Position numbers and translations under genes: made by a program. Below the pieces are notes generated by a model. The model ran no database searches. It was not told the origin of the DNA and worked only from the letters and a program-made list of their open reading frames with translations. 64,000 nt of DNA from Actinomortierella ambigua (lineage: Eukaryota; Mortierellomycota; Mortierellomycetes; Mortierellales; Mortierellaceae): positions 26,181-90,180 of the forward strand of contig JAAAJB010000060.1 of assembly GCA_016098155.1 (NCBI GenBank), written 5' to 3'. Each line of letters begins with the position of its first letter. The first letter of the stretch is position 1. Below are positions 44,201 through 57,000 of this stretch, in pieces.

Positions 44201-46845
44201 TATACTGACACTTTTTTTATTTTTTACTTTCTCTCCAATCGTCAACTTTTGTACCAACGTGTTTACCTCAATTTCTCTATCTCTCGTGATCACTCCCCCC
44301 CCTCTCCTTTTCCTCCCAAATGGTACAAAAAAATATAGGGCTGGAACAGTGGTAGAGCGACTTGGGGCCGAGAACAAGGAGGAGGTCGTCGCGACCACGA
44401 TCATGGCCTATGCCCTGAGTACCATCATGACTGGATCTGTGTTTTTGGCTCTTGGAGTCTTCAAGGTAAGAAGAGAAGAAAGAAGAGAAGAACAAGTTTT
44501 TATTTGCCTGCAAAGAGTAACTTGGGGGAATCAAAGACTGGTAACCAAGACACGAACTGACACCAAAGGGGGGGAGGGAACCTTTTTTTTTCTGCTGTTC
44601 CTGGCTCTATGAAACATATTAGCTTGGATCGCTTATTGCCTTCTTCCCGCGCCACATCTTGGTGGGATGTATCGGTGGAGTTGGCTGGTTCCTGATCATC
44701 ACGGGCGTTGAGGTGTCGTCACGGATGACGCACGAGCTGACGTATCGGTGGGAGACATTCAAGTTTTTGTTTCTGGACCTGCACGTGTTTCTGCTGTGGT
44801 CGAGTGCGTTTGGTCTGGCGTTGTTGTTGCGAGGCATGCAACAAAAGATCCATCATCCATTCTTGGTGCCAGTCTTCTTCATGATGGTGCCAGGAGTGTT
44901 CTACGTGGTGGTCTGGCTGGCCGGCTTGGACTGGACGGCGTTGCGCGACGATGGATGGGTGTTTCCGATGCCGGAGGGCAATGCGCCTGGTTGGCAGTTC
45001 TATTCGTACTTCAGTGTGTCCAAGACCGATTGGGGCGCGGTGATGGACACGGTGCCGGCGATGTTGGCGCTGACGTTCTTTGGTATCCTGCACGTGCCGA
45101 TCAACGTGCCCGCGCTTGGGGTGTCGACGGGGATGGACAATGTGGACACGAACCGCGAGTTGGTGGCGCATGGATGGTCGAACTTGCTGAGTGGCGCGGC
45201 CGGCACGGTGCAAAACTATCTGGTGTACACCAACTCGCTGCTGTTTATCAAGTCTGGAGGCGATAGTCGAGTCGCGGGCGTGATGTTGGCAGTGGCGTCG
45301 TTTGTGGTGTTCCTGATCGGGCCCTGGATTGTCGGATATATCCCCGTGATGGTGGTCGGATCGTTGATTTTCCATCTGGGCCTGGATCTTGTCAAGGAAG
45401 CGATCTGGGACACGTGGGGACTGGTCCACCCGTTGGAGTACCTGACGATTGCGCTGATTGTGGTGGTGATGGCCGGGTTCGGATTTGTCGAGGGCATCTT
45501 CTTTGGTATCTTGTTGGCATGTGTGCTGTTTGTCGTGACCAACTCACGCAAGGAAGGTGTCCGGTACGCCTGCACGGGCGAGGGCGCAAAGTCGACGGTG
45601 CGACGCGTGTACCGGCAGCAAAAGTTTTTGCGACATGTCGGACGGCAGATCTACATTTTCAAGCTGCAAGGGGACATGTTTTTCGGAACGATCAACAAGG
45701 TGGAGAAGGAGATTCGCAACGTGTTTTCGCGGCGGCGGTGGGAGATCCATCCGATCCAGTTCCTCGTGCTGGATTTCTCGCTGGTCCGCAATGTAGATTT
45801 CTCAGCTGCCGAAGGATTTGGACGGATCCGACGCGCCGTCAAGGCCAAAGGTGTTTGTCTCGTGTTATCGGGCCTGGACGAGGACAGTGAGGTCGGACGG
45901 GCGCTCAAGATGGTCGGCGTCTGGGGTGCCGGCGCCGGAGCTGGTATGGGCCAAGGACATGGACATGGCCAGGACTTTGTGGAGGATGGCTTTGACACGC
46001 ATGCATTTGACAATCTGAGCGAGGCGCTGGAGTTTTGCGAGAATTGTCTGTTGGAGAGCTATTACCGGACACGTGACGCGACGTTGGATGCCGCCCGACG
46101 CAAGCGTCTGGAACAAGGAAGCGGAGGTACGGTCACAGCAGGAAATGGCGGTGTTGGTGGTGGTGGAGGAAGAGGAGGAGGTGGTGATGGTGATGGTGGA
46201 CCATATCCATCCAACTACCTCCGACCGAGTGACAGCGATTCGGTCATGTCGCCAGACTCGGAGGCGACCCACTACTTTACAGAACACATGCAACACTCGC
46301 CACGCAAGTCGCAACTGCTGGAGGCGGCAAGAGAGACGTTGTTGAGCACGGGTGGGGAGCGACGGATGCCACGGCCGATGAATCTGCAGCAACCGGTCCC
46401 GACGCTGATCATGGCGTTCCACGACACGCGCGAGAACCCGACGGATTTCTATCTGAAGCTGAGTTTGTTTTTCGAGCGACGGACAGTGTTGGCGGGGACG
46501 ATTCTGTGGCGGCAAGGAGGGCAATCGGACGATGGCATGTATCTGATTGAGGAGGGGACGTTGCGGAACGTGCAAGAGTTCCAGGACAATGGGCAGATCC
46601 GGAAATCGGTGGAGGTGGTGTTGCCGGGGACGATCGCGGGTGAGCTGGGGCTGTTTACGAGCAATGTGCGGTCGTCGACGCTGGTGGCCGAGACGGATGG
46701 AATCCTGTGGAAGCTGGACCAGGCGCAGTTCCAGCGGATGATCAAGGAGGACCCCATGGTCGCTGTGGAGTTTATGCGCGTGGCCATGTCGTACTCGGAC
46801 GAGCGTCTGAACACGCTTGCAGCTTATGCGTTCAATCTGAGTTAA
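41268..46845 (+). CDS. SulP/SLC26-family transporter with STAS and cNMP-binding-like domains
   Basis: Multi-pass membrane protein of 1,258 residues. Exons are 41268-42519, 43808-43982, 44339-44465 and 44623-46845. Residues 1 to ~385 are Ser/Gln/Pro-rich and look disordered, with an acidic DDDDDEYDDA patch. The SulP core begins near VSYIPAVILGLLLNLLDAVS and includes FPLNVSPFQQLGPDGISMFF, FPRHILVGCIGGVGWFLI and LTFFGILHVPINVPALG. The STAS domain is at about 860-945 (IYIFKLQGDMFFGT, FLVLDFSLVRNVDFSA). A Gly-rich linker leads to a C-terminal cyclic-nucleotide-binding-like fold (about 1140-1258; GTILWRQGGQSDDGMYLIEE, AGELGLFTSNVRSSTLV, with the GE.L...R pattern of a phosphate cassette). The architecture resembles the fungal vacuolar group that includes yeast Vsb1/YGR125W, so a vacuolar role is likelier than plasma-membrane sulfate uptake. 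Intron 1 is long (1,288 nt). Confidence 0.93.
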
Positions 46846-47124
46846 GAGAGGTGTTTGCTGTTTGTTGTTGTTGTTGTTGTTTTTTTTTACTATATTTTAT
46901 TTTCATCGCTTTCTTTTTTTCCTCATCATTTTCTTCCTTTGCTTAAAAACACCAAAAAGTTTGACATTCTTCCCTGCCATTTCCTCAAGCAACAACCAAG
47001 TAGTATGGCAAACACCAATGAACACAATGTACAATTACCCACTGTTCCTCAATCAAATGGTGCTCTTTTAGTTCTCACACTTCGTTTCTAAATTATGAGG
47101 TTTTTCATATGCAAAACTATAATT
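46846..47124. other. Convergent 3' flanks of the SulP and SDR genes
   Basis: About 280 bases with a TTG run and T homopolymer just past the SulP stop. Only 3' UTR sequence is expected; no gene is seen. Confidence 0.4.
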
Positions 47125-48532
47125 CTATTGGGTCAAAAAATTCTTGCCGTCGTTCGCGAGACGCGAGGCAACGAGCTGTTCAGAATACTCCCACAGCCTG
47201 TCCTGGAGTTCATGGCGGTCGAGCTGTTTCTTGGGGCTGTGGCGATAGCCGATGGGGATGAACCACTGGCCGCGAAAGTTCTCGCCCTCGATCTCGGGGC
47301 TGGTCGCACAATAGAGCTGGGTGAGCGCGCCACGTTCGGCGGTCATGGCGCAGAGACGGTTGAGTTTGAGAAAGATGCGACCAAAGGTAGGACTGGTCAC
47401 GGCGCCAATGTGGTCGAAAATCGCAGTGTCGACCACGCCTGGATGGACGGCGTTGACGTAGACTTTGTGGCCGACGAGGCGCCGGGCGAGGGCTTTGGCA
47501 AAGAGGATGTTGGCTGTCTTGGATTGGGCGTACTTGACGTAGTGGTTGTCGGTCAGGGTCGGGTCGTTCATCCGCTCAAAGTTGATGCCGCCCTTGACGG
47601 AGCATTCGTGGGCGATGGAACTAAAGACAAATAAAAGGAAGTTGGGGGAGAAGGAGAGGGGGATTGAGAGGTAGGACAGAACACAGAAGAAAAGATTAGA
47701 GATAGAAGATAGACGACATGGTGTACAAAGTGTGTAGATAGGCAATTGGGAGGGGAGGAAGGGGGGGTGAGAATTTAAAAAATCAGATTGGGGGAGGAAG
47801 GAGGTTGGGGAGTCCTCCCAACAACAAAGCTGTAAAGTGAGGGCAGAGGAGCAACTTTCTTTTTTCTTTTCTTTTATATACATAGTCTCGAGCGTACCTG
47901 ACAATGACAACTCGACTGGGCTGTGACTCAATCAGGCGATCGACCAACGGGAGCGTGAAAGCAAACGGTCCGAAATGGTTGACGGCCATATGGCACTCAA
48001 TGCCATCGATCAAACCCGTGCGTTCCGTTCCAATGCCGGCGTTATTGATCAATATATGGAGCGGTAAGCCCTTGGCGAGGAACGTCTTGGCCGCGTCCTG
48101 GCACTGTCGTATATCTGCCAAGTCCAGTTCCAGAAACTGGAGCTGTTGTTGGTCCTCGTCCGTGTCTTGGATCTCTCGCCCGTCATCGTCATAGTTGGGC
48201 AGTGGCGCCAGACCTCGCAACCAAAGCTCCTGCTTGATGCTCTTGATCGCCGCCATGGCCCGCTCGCGCGACCGACAGGCGAGAAAGACTTTACTACAGC
48301 CGTGGGAGGCGAGCTCGAGCGCGGTGTGGTAGCCGATGCCCTTGTTGGCGCCGGTGACGATCGCGACTTTGCCGGTGAGGTCGGGGATCTCGTTGGCGGA
48401 GAAACGATCCTTGCCGAGGACAGACTTCCAGAAGGACGGGCTGGACCAGCTGTGGCCGTGGATAAACTGGTGGAAGTGTGTGAGCAGGAACCAGCCAAAG
48501 CCGCCCCGGTAGTGAAGTTGTGTGGGTTCCAT
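47125..48532 (-). CDS. Short-chain dehydrogenase/reductase (retinol dehydrogenase-like)
   Basis: NAD(P)-dependent oxidoreductase. Exons 48532-47898 and 47620-47125 join as AG|T and give 376 residues. The Rossmann signature TGANKGIG lies at about 60-67, the NNAG motif at 163-166, the catalytic Ser in IVSSIAHE, and the active-site YAQSK with Tyr about 242 and Lys about 246. VNAVHPGVVDTAIF follows, as in the retinol dehydrogenase/WWOX-like branch that acts on lipophilic alcohols or ketones. An N-terminal aromatic stretch (GGFGWFLLTHFHQFI) could be a membrane anchor. A Gln/Asp-rich insert (DTDEDQQQLQ) lies between beta strands 3 and 4. Substrate cannot be told from sequence. The ATG at 48532 is the first in frame. 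Confidence 0.93.
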
Positions 48533-49211
48533 TAGTGTTGATGTGTGTAAAAAAGAAAGAGAGAGTGTGTGGTGTTGGTAGTGGTGGGGGGAAAGAGTGT
48601 GAGCAAAGACAAGAAAGAGTGAAAAATGCAGGACGGTGCGACCAATGGTATTTATTGGTCATGGCGTTGATTTTATTTTTTAGCACCTCTTGTTGTGCCA
48701 CATCCGTGCGATGCCAACTAAACCTTGCTTGATACCACAGAAAGTGGGACAGAAACCCTGACACATGCCTAACGCATGAAGAGAGCCAGCAGAAGGACGG
48801 CGGACACCCACTGCAAAAGGCCTCCCGAAACTAGTGTTGAACATTCTCTCGGTCTCCCCCTTCTCGTTTGCCCAGCGTTCGCCAATGGGTACCTGAGACA
48901 ACGCGAGAGCAATTGCTCGTTTTTCATCACGAGATGATGATACTCAATTTTTTTTTTCGCTTGATTCAAACTTTCAAATCATTCTGAGCTTGGAAAAGTA
49001 ATCATGTCAAGACCTGTTTTTTTTTTTTTGGCTACCAGGCTGTTGGGTCCAAGACATCCCCTCCCTTCGGCGTAATTTATTCAGATCCGTGTCACTTTGT
49101 GAATTTTGCTCGTCCACCAAACGAATGCCAAGCTGACATTTTGGATGAGTAAAAGGGAGAAATCGACTGTATCGTATACGTGGTCAACAAGGGAAAAAAA
49201 AATGTGAAGCG
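48533..49211. other. Intergenic region between the SDR and Ivy1-like genes
   Basis: About 680 bases: upstream region of the dehydrogenase gene, then the 3' flank of the Ivy1-like gene. Short T homopolymers occur at 48949-48957 and 49017-49029. No gene or RNA is supported. Confidence 0.4.
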
Positions 49212-49598
49212 CTAAAAATTTCCATTGGGTCGTCTAGATCGGTCATGAGCGTAGCCAGCATTCCTATTGCTACCAGCATCATAGTCGACACGACCGTACC
49301 GATCGTGTCCAGTGCCACTCAACAGGTTTCCGGTGGATGATGCACCTTTGCTCAACCCGTATCGATACTGGCCAGACACTGGTGGCGGCGGTGGCGATGT
49401 GCTGTTCATGGCAGCTCGACTTTGGGGCGTTGACACTCGTGGAGGATGTCGGTTGTCACGGCGCCCGTCGTCGCCAAAGCCTCCACCTCCGCCTCCTCGA
49501 GGCCCTACTGTAGGCGACACCTGAGGTAGTCAGAAAGAAAAAGATGATGGAATCGAAGATCAGTATCAATTACCTATCACCCACATCTATCAGCACAG

Positions 49599-49649
<51 letters not shown>

Positions 49650-52600
49650 GGCCAAAAAACTTACAGGTCCAGGGAGGGAGCTCACGTCAGACACAGTGAG
49701 ATCCGAGAACCGTCGACGAAGACTCGCCACAGTGCCGTTGTTGTTCCCTGTGTTCCGAGGGGGTTCGCTTCGACGCGTGCCATTATGACTGTTGTTGTTG
49801 TTGCTGTTGCTATTGCTGTTATTGCTGTAGCCCGCTCCCGACGCCGAGGCCATGGTCATGGTCGTGGTGGAGGTGACAGCTGCCGCCGCCGCGGCAGCGG
49901 CCGCCAAGCCTGCTTTGAAGCCCTCCATCTTTTGCTGGTTCATGCGCTCTAGGTCCCGTTCTCGGTCCTCCAGGGTTGGGCGAGTTGGATAGGTGTCTCG
50001 GACTGTCGGGTATTGCTCTCTTGCATACCCGGTTGGAGCAGAGGACGCCATGCCTAAAGAACAGGGAGAAGAATGAAATTTGCCAGTGTTAGCAGTGTGG
50101 GCGCTTATTGTGGTGTGCGTTGTGTGATCTCCCTTTTTCTGTTTACCTCCGTATTCGTAGGACCTGTCAGAATCATATCGCGGCTTTGAGAAATAGTCGC
50201 CGCCACCACCACCTCCTCCGCGACTAGCTGAGCCGGGGCCTGATCCGGCCGACATGAGCGGTAGCTCGTCTTCATCATAGTACCGAGCCGATTCCTTTAG
50301 TCGAGCATACGTCTCTTGGTCTTCGTCGTAATACGGGTTATCGAAGGGGGGAGGTGGTGGTTGCGAATAATGGTCATCGCGAGCAGCCGAAGATCCCGCA
50401 TACATTTCCCGCACGTTATAATCATCCTGATCCAGTGGTAGCCGCGCATGGTGAGGCCTTGCCCCTCCTTCTCCTCCTCTTCTTCGCTCGAGAGGCTCCT
50501 CGTCATCGCCGTCGTCGTCAGGATGTGCTAATCGACCAAGGTAGGCCCGTGAGTCTCGGTGCCTGTCGTCGTCGTTGTCGTCATCGTCGATGTGATTCCG
50601 ATCGCTGTTGCCACGGTGACCTCTGCCACCTCCATACTCCCTGTTGTCGTTCGATGGCCCGGAGCGACTATCCTGGTTCTCGATCCGATGGAACACTGCA
50701 TCCGAGGAGTGCTTATTGCCACCGTCGAGGAGGACCTTCCTGTCGCTCGGGCCATCCCCTTTTCCCGAAGACGACAATTCCTTGCCAGCCGTCATGGCGG
50801 TAGAATTCGGCGATGCTGCATCTGGAAAGGCGCCAGGTGTCTTGGCCGTGGTGGGCGAGTGCAAAAGACCTACGACTGAGACCGAGTCTTGAGGTGAGAT
50901 CTCACTGGATGTACTCTTGCTTTCGATACGTTTGATTGCTCCGCCTCCACCTCCATCGTCGTCCTTGACCACCTTCTCATGCGATGCGCTGATGATGGAG
51001 GAGTCTGTGGATTGTGAACGAATCGGATCCTTCATGAAGGAGGAGGAGTGGTTTGCCGTGGCGACGTTGGAGGATGGGGCTGGGGCCGGCATGGGCACCG
51101 GCATCGTCGTAGGCAGGGGTCCTGTCATCGTGGGAGATACCATCTGTCGCCCCATTGGAAGCTGAGAGGACTGGATGGTCGATGGCTTGTTCACATAGTT
51201 CCTTGCATCTGGCATAGATGTTGGGAGTCCCGACAATGGCGACTGCTGTTGTTGCTGTTGCTGCATTGGTTGCTGTCGTTGTTGATATTGCTGCTGCTGC
51301 TGTTGATATTGTTGCTGCTGTTGTTGTTGATGTTGTTGCTGTTGTTGCTGCTGTTGTTGCTGCTGTTGTTGTTGTTGTTGTTGTTGTTGTTGCTGGAGCA
51401 TAGGTTCGAAAGGAGGAAGTGTAATCGGCGGCATATCTGACATGGTCACAACCGTACCAGATGGGGTACTGTTCGACGACGCCACCGAGGCCACCCCCGA
51501 GTCAACCCTTGAGTTGGAGGATCCCTACAGTTCAACAAAAGTATAAACGAATCGATGAATGAGATAGTTGTCTCTGAGATGCTGCAGGAGTAACAACAGA
51601 GTGTAACAAGTGTATATTGCACTTACTACGTTGTTGGCTGTGTGCTCTCCGGTGTACTCATCATAGCTGATATGTTTGATCTGAATTGTCGGTTCGCCAT
51701 CCGAGACCAGAGTTGGTTGAGGCATCTCTAGAGCAGCATAGGGTGCCCATTCTTTGATCTTCACGACACTTGGTCCTGATCCTCGCAGCTGTCGCTCCAC
51801 GGCCAAGTATTGAGCCTCTGCCATCCGACAAGAAATCTGCGAAGTCAACGAATGTGTGTAACGCTCTCGTCGTGCAATGTTGTTTCGATGATCCCTGGTT
51901 GCTGTGGCGATCGACTCTTGAAGCTCAGCGAGTGATGTGATGTATTTCTATTTCGAGTGTTGGGAATAGTCAAGTTTAAAAAGAAAAAGAAAAAATAGGT
52001 AAGAAAGATTCTGCATGGAAGCTGTAAAGTTTTCCGACTCTGAAAATTAAGTTGTTACCTCATGCGACACCAGAGCTGAACTGGGATCTGGCTTTTTCGC
52101 CTTCTTGTCGTAGCCCAGACTAATCTTTTTTATCTTTTCGTCCAACTCCTGCAGTAGTTCGTCGTGTGCCTTTTCGTCTTTCTATTTTTTTAAGGGAGGA
52201 AAGGGTCGCAGAGGAGTGTGTAAGGTCAATAAACGGCTGTTATTTTTTTTACCAAGTTATCCAAGCTTACATCTCCCCGTTTGTCGTCCACTTGCCGAGA
52301 TTCTCTTGGAGTGTTTCTCCCAGCTGGTTTGCAGTAGTTCAAAGTCCTTCTGAATCGTAGTTGCCTATAACGGCGATATACCCAAAAAAAAAAGGATGTT
52401 GTCAGCAAGCCAGAGTTTTAGCCCCTGATTTCATTAGCCTTCATTTTTAAAGCTCTTTAAGATACGATACCAGCTTCTTTTGTATTCCAGCAAAGGACTC
52501 GTAGAATGTGGCCGACGCCATTAGACACATGACTGTACGCATGTCACACACGTACACCATACAAAAAAAGCGCGCATTTTTTTTCAACGTATTGGTTCGA

Positions 52601-53350
52601 CATCGAAAAAGGGGAGGGGGGTGAAGAGCGAAAAAAATACAATGAGTTAGGAGAAAATACCTGTGTGCCCGAAGTATAGACAATCAACAACATCCCCCCT
52701 TTTCCCCTCCCCCCCTCCTTCGTCGAGGCAACCACTCTTTTTTTCGTCCACGAACGACGCAAACCCCCATCCTCCTCTCCACAACCAAACTTACCATGAG
52801 TGTTATCCATGCCTTTCGTCTCGCCATAATCCCGAAAGCACTTTCCGAGCTGCTTCGTGGTCTTGCCCAGCGACAGGGCCATCTCTCGATAGGCCTCCGC
52901 AGCCACCACCAGCTTCTTCAGGCTCTCCAGCGAGCTGTGAACATCATTCCTTGATAAGGTCGAGTCCTCCATACCGACTCCAGAGCTGGTGACGCCGCCA
53001 CCACCGCCACCACCGGGACCGTTGGCCGACGCAGTGCTGGTGGTGGCGTTGTTGTTAGCTCCACCGGTAAGCAAGTTGCCAAAGCTGCCAAGACTCATCT
53101 GGCGCCCTTGATTAGCCAGAGCTGCACGCGGGTTTTGACCAACACCTCCGCCCCCTCCAATACCACCACTGGTACCATTGCTGCTGACTCGACTGCCATT
53201 AAGAGCAGCAGCTGCGCCAGAGACGATGCCTCCCGAGGATGATGAGTAGGTCGGTTGTAGTGGAGGGCTGGATTGCTGGTCTGGGGTCGGAGAAGGGATT
53301 TCAGTGACAGACGTGCCAAAGAGGCCCGAGAATCGTTTCTTTTTGAGCAT
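49212..53350 (-). CDS. Ivy1-like (BAR/IMD-type) protein with poly-Gln region
   Basis: Eight exons on the minus strand: 53350-52795, 52532-52471, 52364-52271, 52177-52059, 51947-51627, 51524-50147, 50053-49665 and 49520-49212. The sum is divisible by three and gives about 1,075 residues. After a Gly/Ser-rich N-terminus (1-130) comes a helical module (about 130-385): SSLESLKKLVVAAEAYREMA, LGKCFRDYGETKGMD, MASATFYESFAGIQKKL, DFELLQTSWEKHSKRIS, AHDELLQELDEKIKKI and YITSLAELQESIATATRDHR. This pattern fits the inverse-BAR family of yeast Ivy1, a phospholipid- and Ypt7-binding protein of vacuole and endosome membranes. The rest is disordered: poly-Gln (about 45 Q in 51), Ser/Pro, Arg/Asp-rich, then Gly. 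Family assignment is by pattern, not alignment. The exon 3-4 junction is inferred (acceptor TAGAAAG), and the intron at 50146-50054 is in-frame and may be retained. Confidence 0.75.
49601..49643 (+). repeat. (GA)n microsatellite in the last intron of the Ivy1-like gene
   Basis: Pure GA array of more than 40 bases, lying between the last two exons of the Ivy1-like gene. On the transcript it reads CT, next to the acceptor side of the intron. Confidence 0.9.
51243..51395 (-). repeat. CAG/CAA trinucleotide tract encoding poly-Gln
   Basis: About 51 codons, nearly all CAA or CAG on the minus strand, interrupted by single His, Tyr, Arg and Pro-Met residues. Mixed CAA/CAG usage suggests selection for the amino-acid tract rather than pure DNA slippage. 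Likely length-polymorphic. Confidence 0.9.
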
Positions 53351-54017
53351 TGGAGGGAGGGTCCTCTCGGGAGATTCGGGTGTGATTAAGATATTGGTGG
53401 AGTGCACAAAAGTCAAGTGGCGGGTGGTTTATTTTTGAGCTGAAGAGAGTAATGAGAGAAAGAAAAGAGATAGGGAAGGGGAGGAGTGAGGAGAGTGAGA
53501 GTGCGAGTGCGAGTGGGAGTGGTGGTTGGGGAGAAACGAGAAAAAAAAAAGAGGCAAGGTAGAAACAGAAAACCCTGATGAAGGAATCCAAAGAAACGTC
53601 TTGGTCACCTTCCTGTCATGGGGAAGCAGAAAAAAAGGGGCCATCCGACAGCCTGCAAACGAGGCAAACGCTGACCCGACAGTCAATCCTCCCTACCTCC
53701 TTCCACATCATCATGAACTCTCTCTCCCCTTTGTTTTCCCTACCTCTCTCTCTCGCGTCCCCCTTGACTTTACAAACTTCAGCCCGATCAGAACCCTCTG
53801 CGCCTTCGGAGGGTGCATCCCCATTGGCTTGCAGGCAATGTTATATACCACAACAGTGGGACAATAAACAACGCATACTGTTTAAAACAAGCAACACCAA
53901 GAATCATCCATCCCAAGGGGGTAAAGTAAAGTGAGAAGAGGGGAGGATGCTCCCGATATACATTGTTATTTTTTGGTGCTCAATCGTCAATGGTATTAGC
54001 GAGAATATGAAAGTGGT
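53351..54017. other. Intergenic region between the Ivy1-like and COP1 genes
   Basis: About 670 bases holding the Ivy1-like promoter/leader (CT-rich on the minus strand, 53455-53525) and the COP1 3' flank. No gene supported. Confidence 0.4.
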
Positions 54018-57000
54018 CTACACGAGTTCCAGAACCTTGATCACGCCAGAGCTATTGGCAGCAAGCAGAATATTGTTCGAAGAGTTCTTCTTCCAGCACA
54101 CTGAGCTCACAAACTGCGAGGGATCATCTTCAGTGACGTCCTCGCCCTACAACAGGAAAAAAAAAGAGTGAACACGATACAAAAAAATTAGTATGTCAGA
54201 AAGCCCTTTCTCAACACCAGCCGTACAATAGTCTTGTCCTTCAAGAGTCACTTACGGTAACGGGGTTCGAGTTGCCAAACTTGATAGTGACGACCGGATC
54301 CTGGAGCTCCTTGTAGTAGGTGTAGACCGCATTGTTCTCGCTGCCACAAGAGATCCAATCACCATTCGCGCTCAGGCCCACAAAGTTCTTCTCGTTGACA
54401 TGACCGGTATATGTCCGCACACAATTCAGGCTCGACGTACTCCACAGCTTGAGCGTACTGTCCGTCGAGGCCGACACCAGCTCCTCGCGCCCAATAAACT
54501 TTACATACGATACCGCCTTGCGATGTCCCTTAAACACAAACAGTGGTTCACTCGCCTTGCGCAGGTCATAGTAGTGGATGTGGTGGTCCGCACTTCCAAA
54601 GGCAATGTGGTGGCTGCTCTCCGGGTTGAACTTGACACAACAAATGTTGGCTTTGCTGTCGATCGTAAACGCCGATGACTTTTGCGTCGTCGACCAGATC
54701 TTCACCTTGGTGTCATCACTGCCACTCGCCAGTCGTGTTGGATCCGTCCGTGAAAAATCCACGCTCCATGCTCGCTTCTCGTGCTCATTATAGTTGAGCG
54801 TGTTGGCACCTGTTTGTGAGTCCCACAGCGAAACGACTCCTTCATAATCAGAACTCGCGATTTGTGATTTGACATAGGCATTCCACGACAAGCAACTAGA
54901 GAGAAAGGCAAGATGACAATGCAGGAATTAGTTGCAGGGGTCACGAGATGGGTGAAAGGGAGTGTGTGTTGGTGGTACGATGCAATAATTCATATTAATC
55001 ATAATTACCTAATCTTGCTCCGGCACACCATCTCCTTCACAGGGTAATGCAAAACCGAGTTGATTGGCTTCTTGTTGGAAGGATATCGCTCCAGTCCGCC
55101 TCCGTAACGCTCATCTCGAAGGCTAGTTCCCATCAATCCAGACTTTTCGATACATCCATATTCGAAAATCTTGATCTTCTTGGTGACACCGGCTGTGGCG
55201 AAGAATTCATCGTCCCGGTCAAACTCAATCGAGGAAACGATTGAGGATGTGTTAAAGATATCGCCATATCGTAGAGTGTTGATGTGCTCAAAGCGAGAGT
55301 ATCGGGTGAACTTTGAGATGGTGGTGGAGAATGAGGAAAGTGCAGATTCCCGTTTTGTAGATGCTATTTGAGAGAATTCAGTTGGAAAGGAGAGTCGACA
55401 TGGTCAGTCTTTTTTTCAGTCTTCAGTTGGCCAGCTTTCTCTTCGTAGTATTGATGCAAATCACGATGTACACATACAGTTCAAAGCAAGATCAAAATAA
55501 CACCTCTGCAGATCCTGGAAATGTTCTCCGACCCTCCTCTTGTTCATGCTGACTTGGCAGGCAAGTTTGATGGCCTGATGGTTGGGTTCGCGCTTCTGGA
55601 CAACAGATCCATTGCTGTCGCTCGCATCATCCTTTTCCATCTGCGAAATTGACCTCTTGGATCCGGCATGGGGCACAGCTTCTTCCTCGCCCTCCGAGGC
55701 CTCATTCGGTACTTGTGATCCAGCAGTGCTGAGGCTACTGTCGGTCATGTCATCCAGCGCCTTGAGCGTTCCCTCAATGCTGCTGCTGCTGCTGCTGCAG
55801 ATGCTGCCTCCATTGTCATGATACTCTTTGAGAGCCTCGAGTTGATCCTGCGCTTTGACGACATCGTGATCCAGACACTCAATCTCGAGTTTCAGTCGTG
55901 CAAGCGCCGCCTCTTTCTGGGCTCGTGTGTTCTTTAAAAAGTCGAGCAGCACCTCCATCTCGACCTGTCGGTCCGTTGCCTCCAACTTGCGCTTTTTGGC
56001 CGTTAACGTCGAGAGCATATCGTCGATTTCTAGCCACATACAAATTAAAAGCACACTGTTTAGTAGGGGGTACCTCAGTAGTCTCCAAGCAGGCGTCTTG
56101 TTGTGACCACGTTTTTCTTACCTTCGCGGGTATAGTCCATCTGGTTCAGGATATCTGATCGTAATCGTGGGCGGGGGTCGACTTCTTCAGCCAAGTCCGC
56201 AAAGCTGGAAGACTTTTCAACGATGCTGTTGACTAATTCGTGGTTGCATAGCGACAACACAGGGCGGCGAAAGGGGGCAGCGAGGAGGGGGGGGGAAACA
56301 AACTTATTTGTAAGCATACGCACCACATTATGTTGTTGCCACCAAAAAAAAAGCTTTGATTCATGGGCACACTAGGGTACAACCATGTACTGGCGAGTTT
56401 TTGGGAAGGAGGGACAGAACAACTTACGGAGAAAATTGGGGAAGATCTGGTCTCTTGACAGTGGGCTTCTGCACATGGGGCAGTCTTTCTTTTCCTCCAG
56501 ATGGTGTGAGATGCACAAATAACTGGGAAATAGTAACAATAAAAGGTGTAACAATCGAAATAGAAAAAGATGTTAGGCATAGGAATCATTGTACTCCACT
56601 CCAAACAACAGTGATTGTCTTCATGCTGATATCGTTGAGGTGACCAACTTTTGCCACTGCAAGGCTTCTTACCAAAATGAGTGACCACATCTGGAGATGA
56701 AAGCCTCCTTCATGAGGCTCCGACAGATTGGACTATTGTGTGGCAAGTAGGGTAAAGGGAGGAGGAAGAGAAGGATGAAGAGGATTGGAAGAGCACAAAG
56801 GGGGGGGGGTTGGTGAGAAAACTAGATGCTCGCCAGAGTCAAAGGAGGGGGACTTTTTTTTTTTTTTTTAACTTGTTCCCCCTTCTGGATCACTCACTGA
56901 CAAGAATCAATGATGGGATTGCTGCAAGTACCAATAAAAGTCTTTGAGAGGCGGCATGCCTTCGAGCGAACGTCGACTTATGGTGCGTGCTTTGTTAGGG

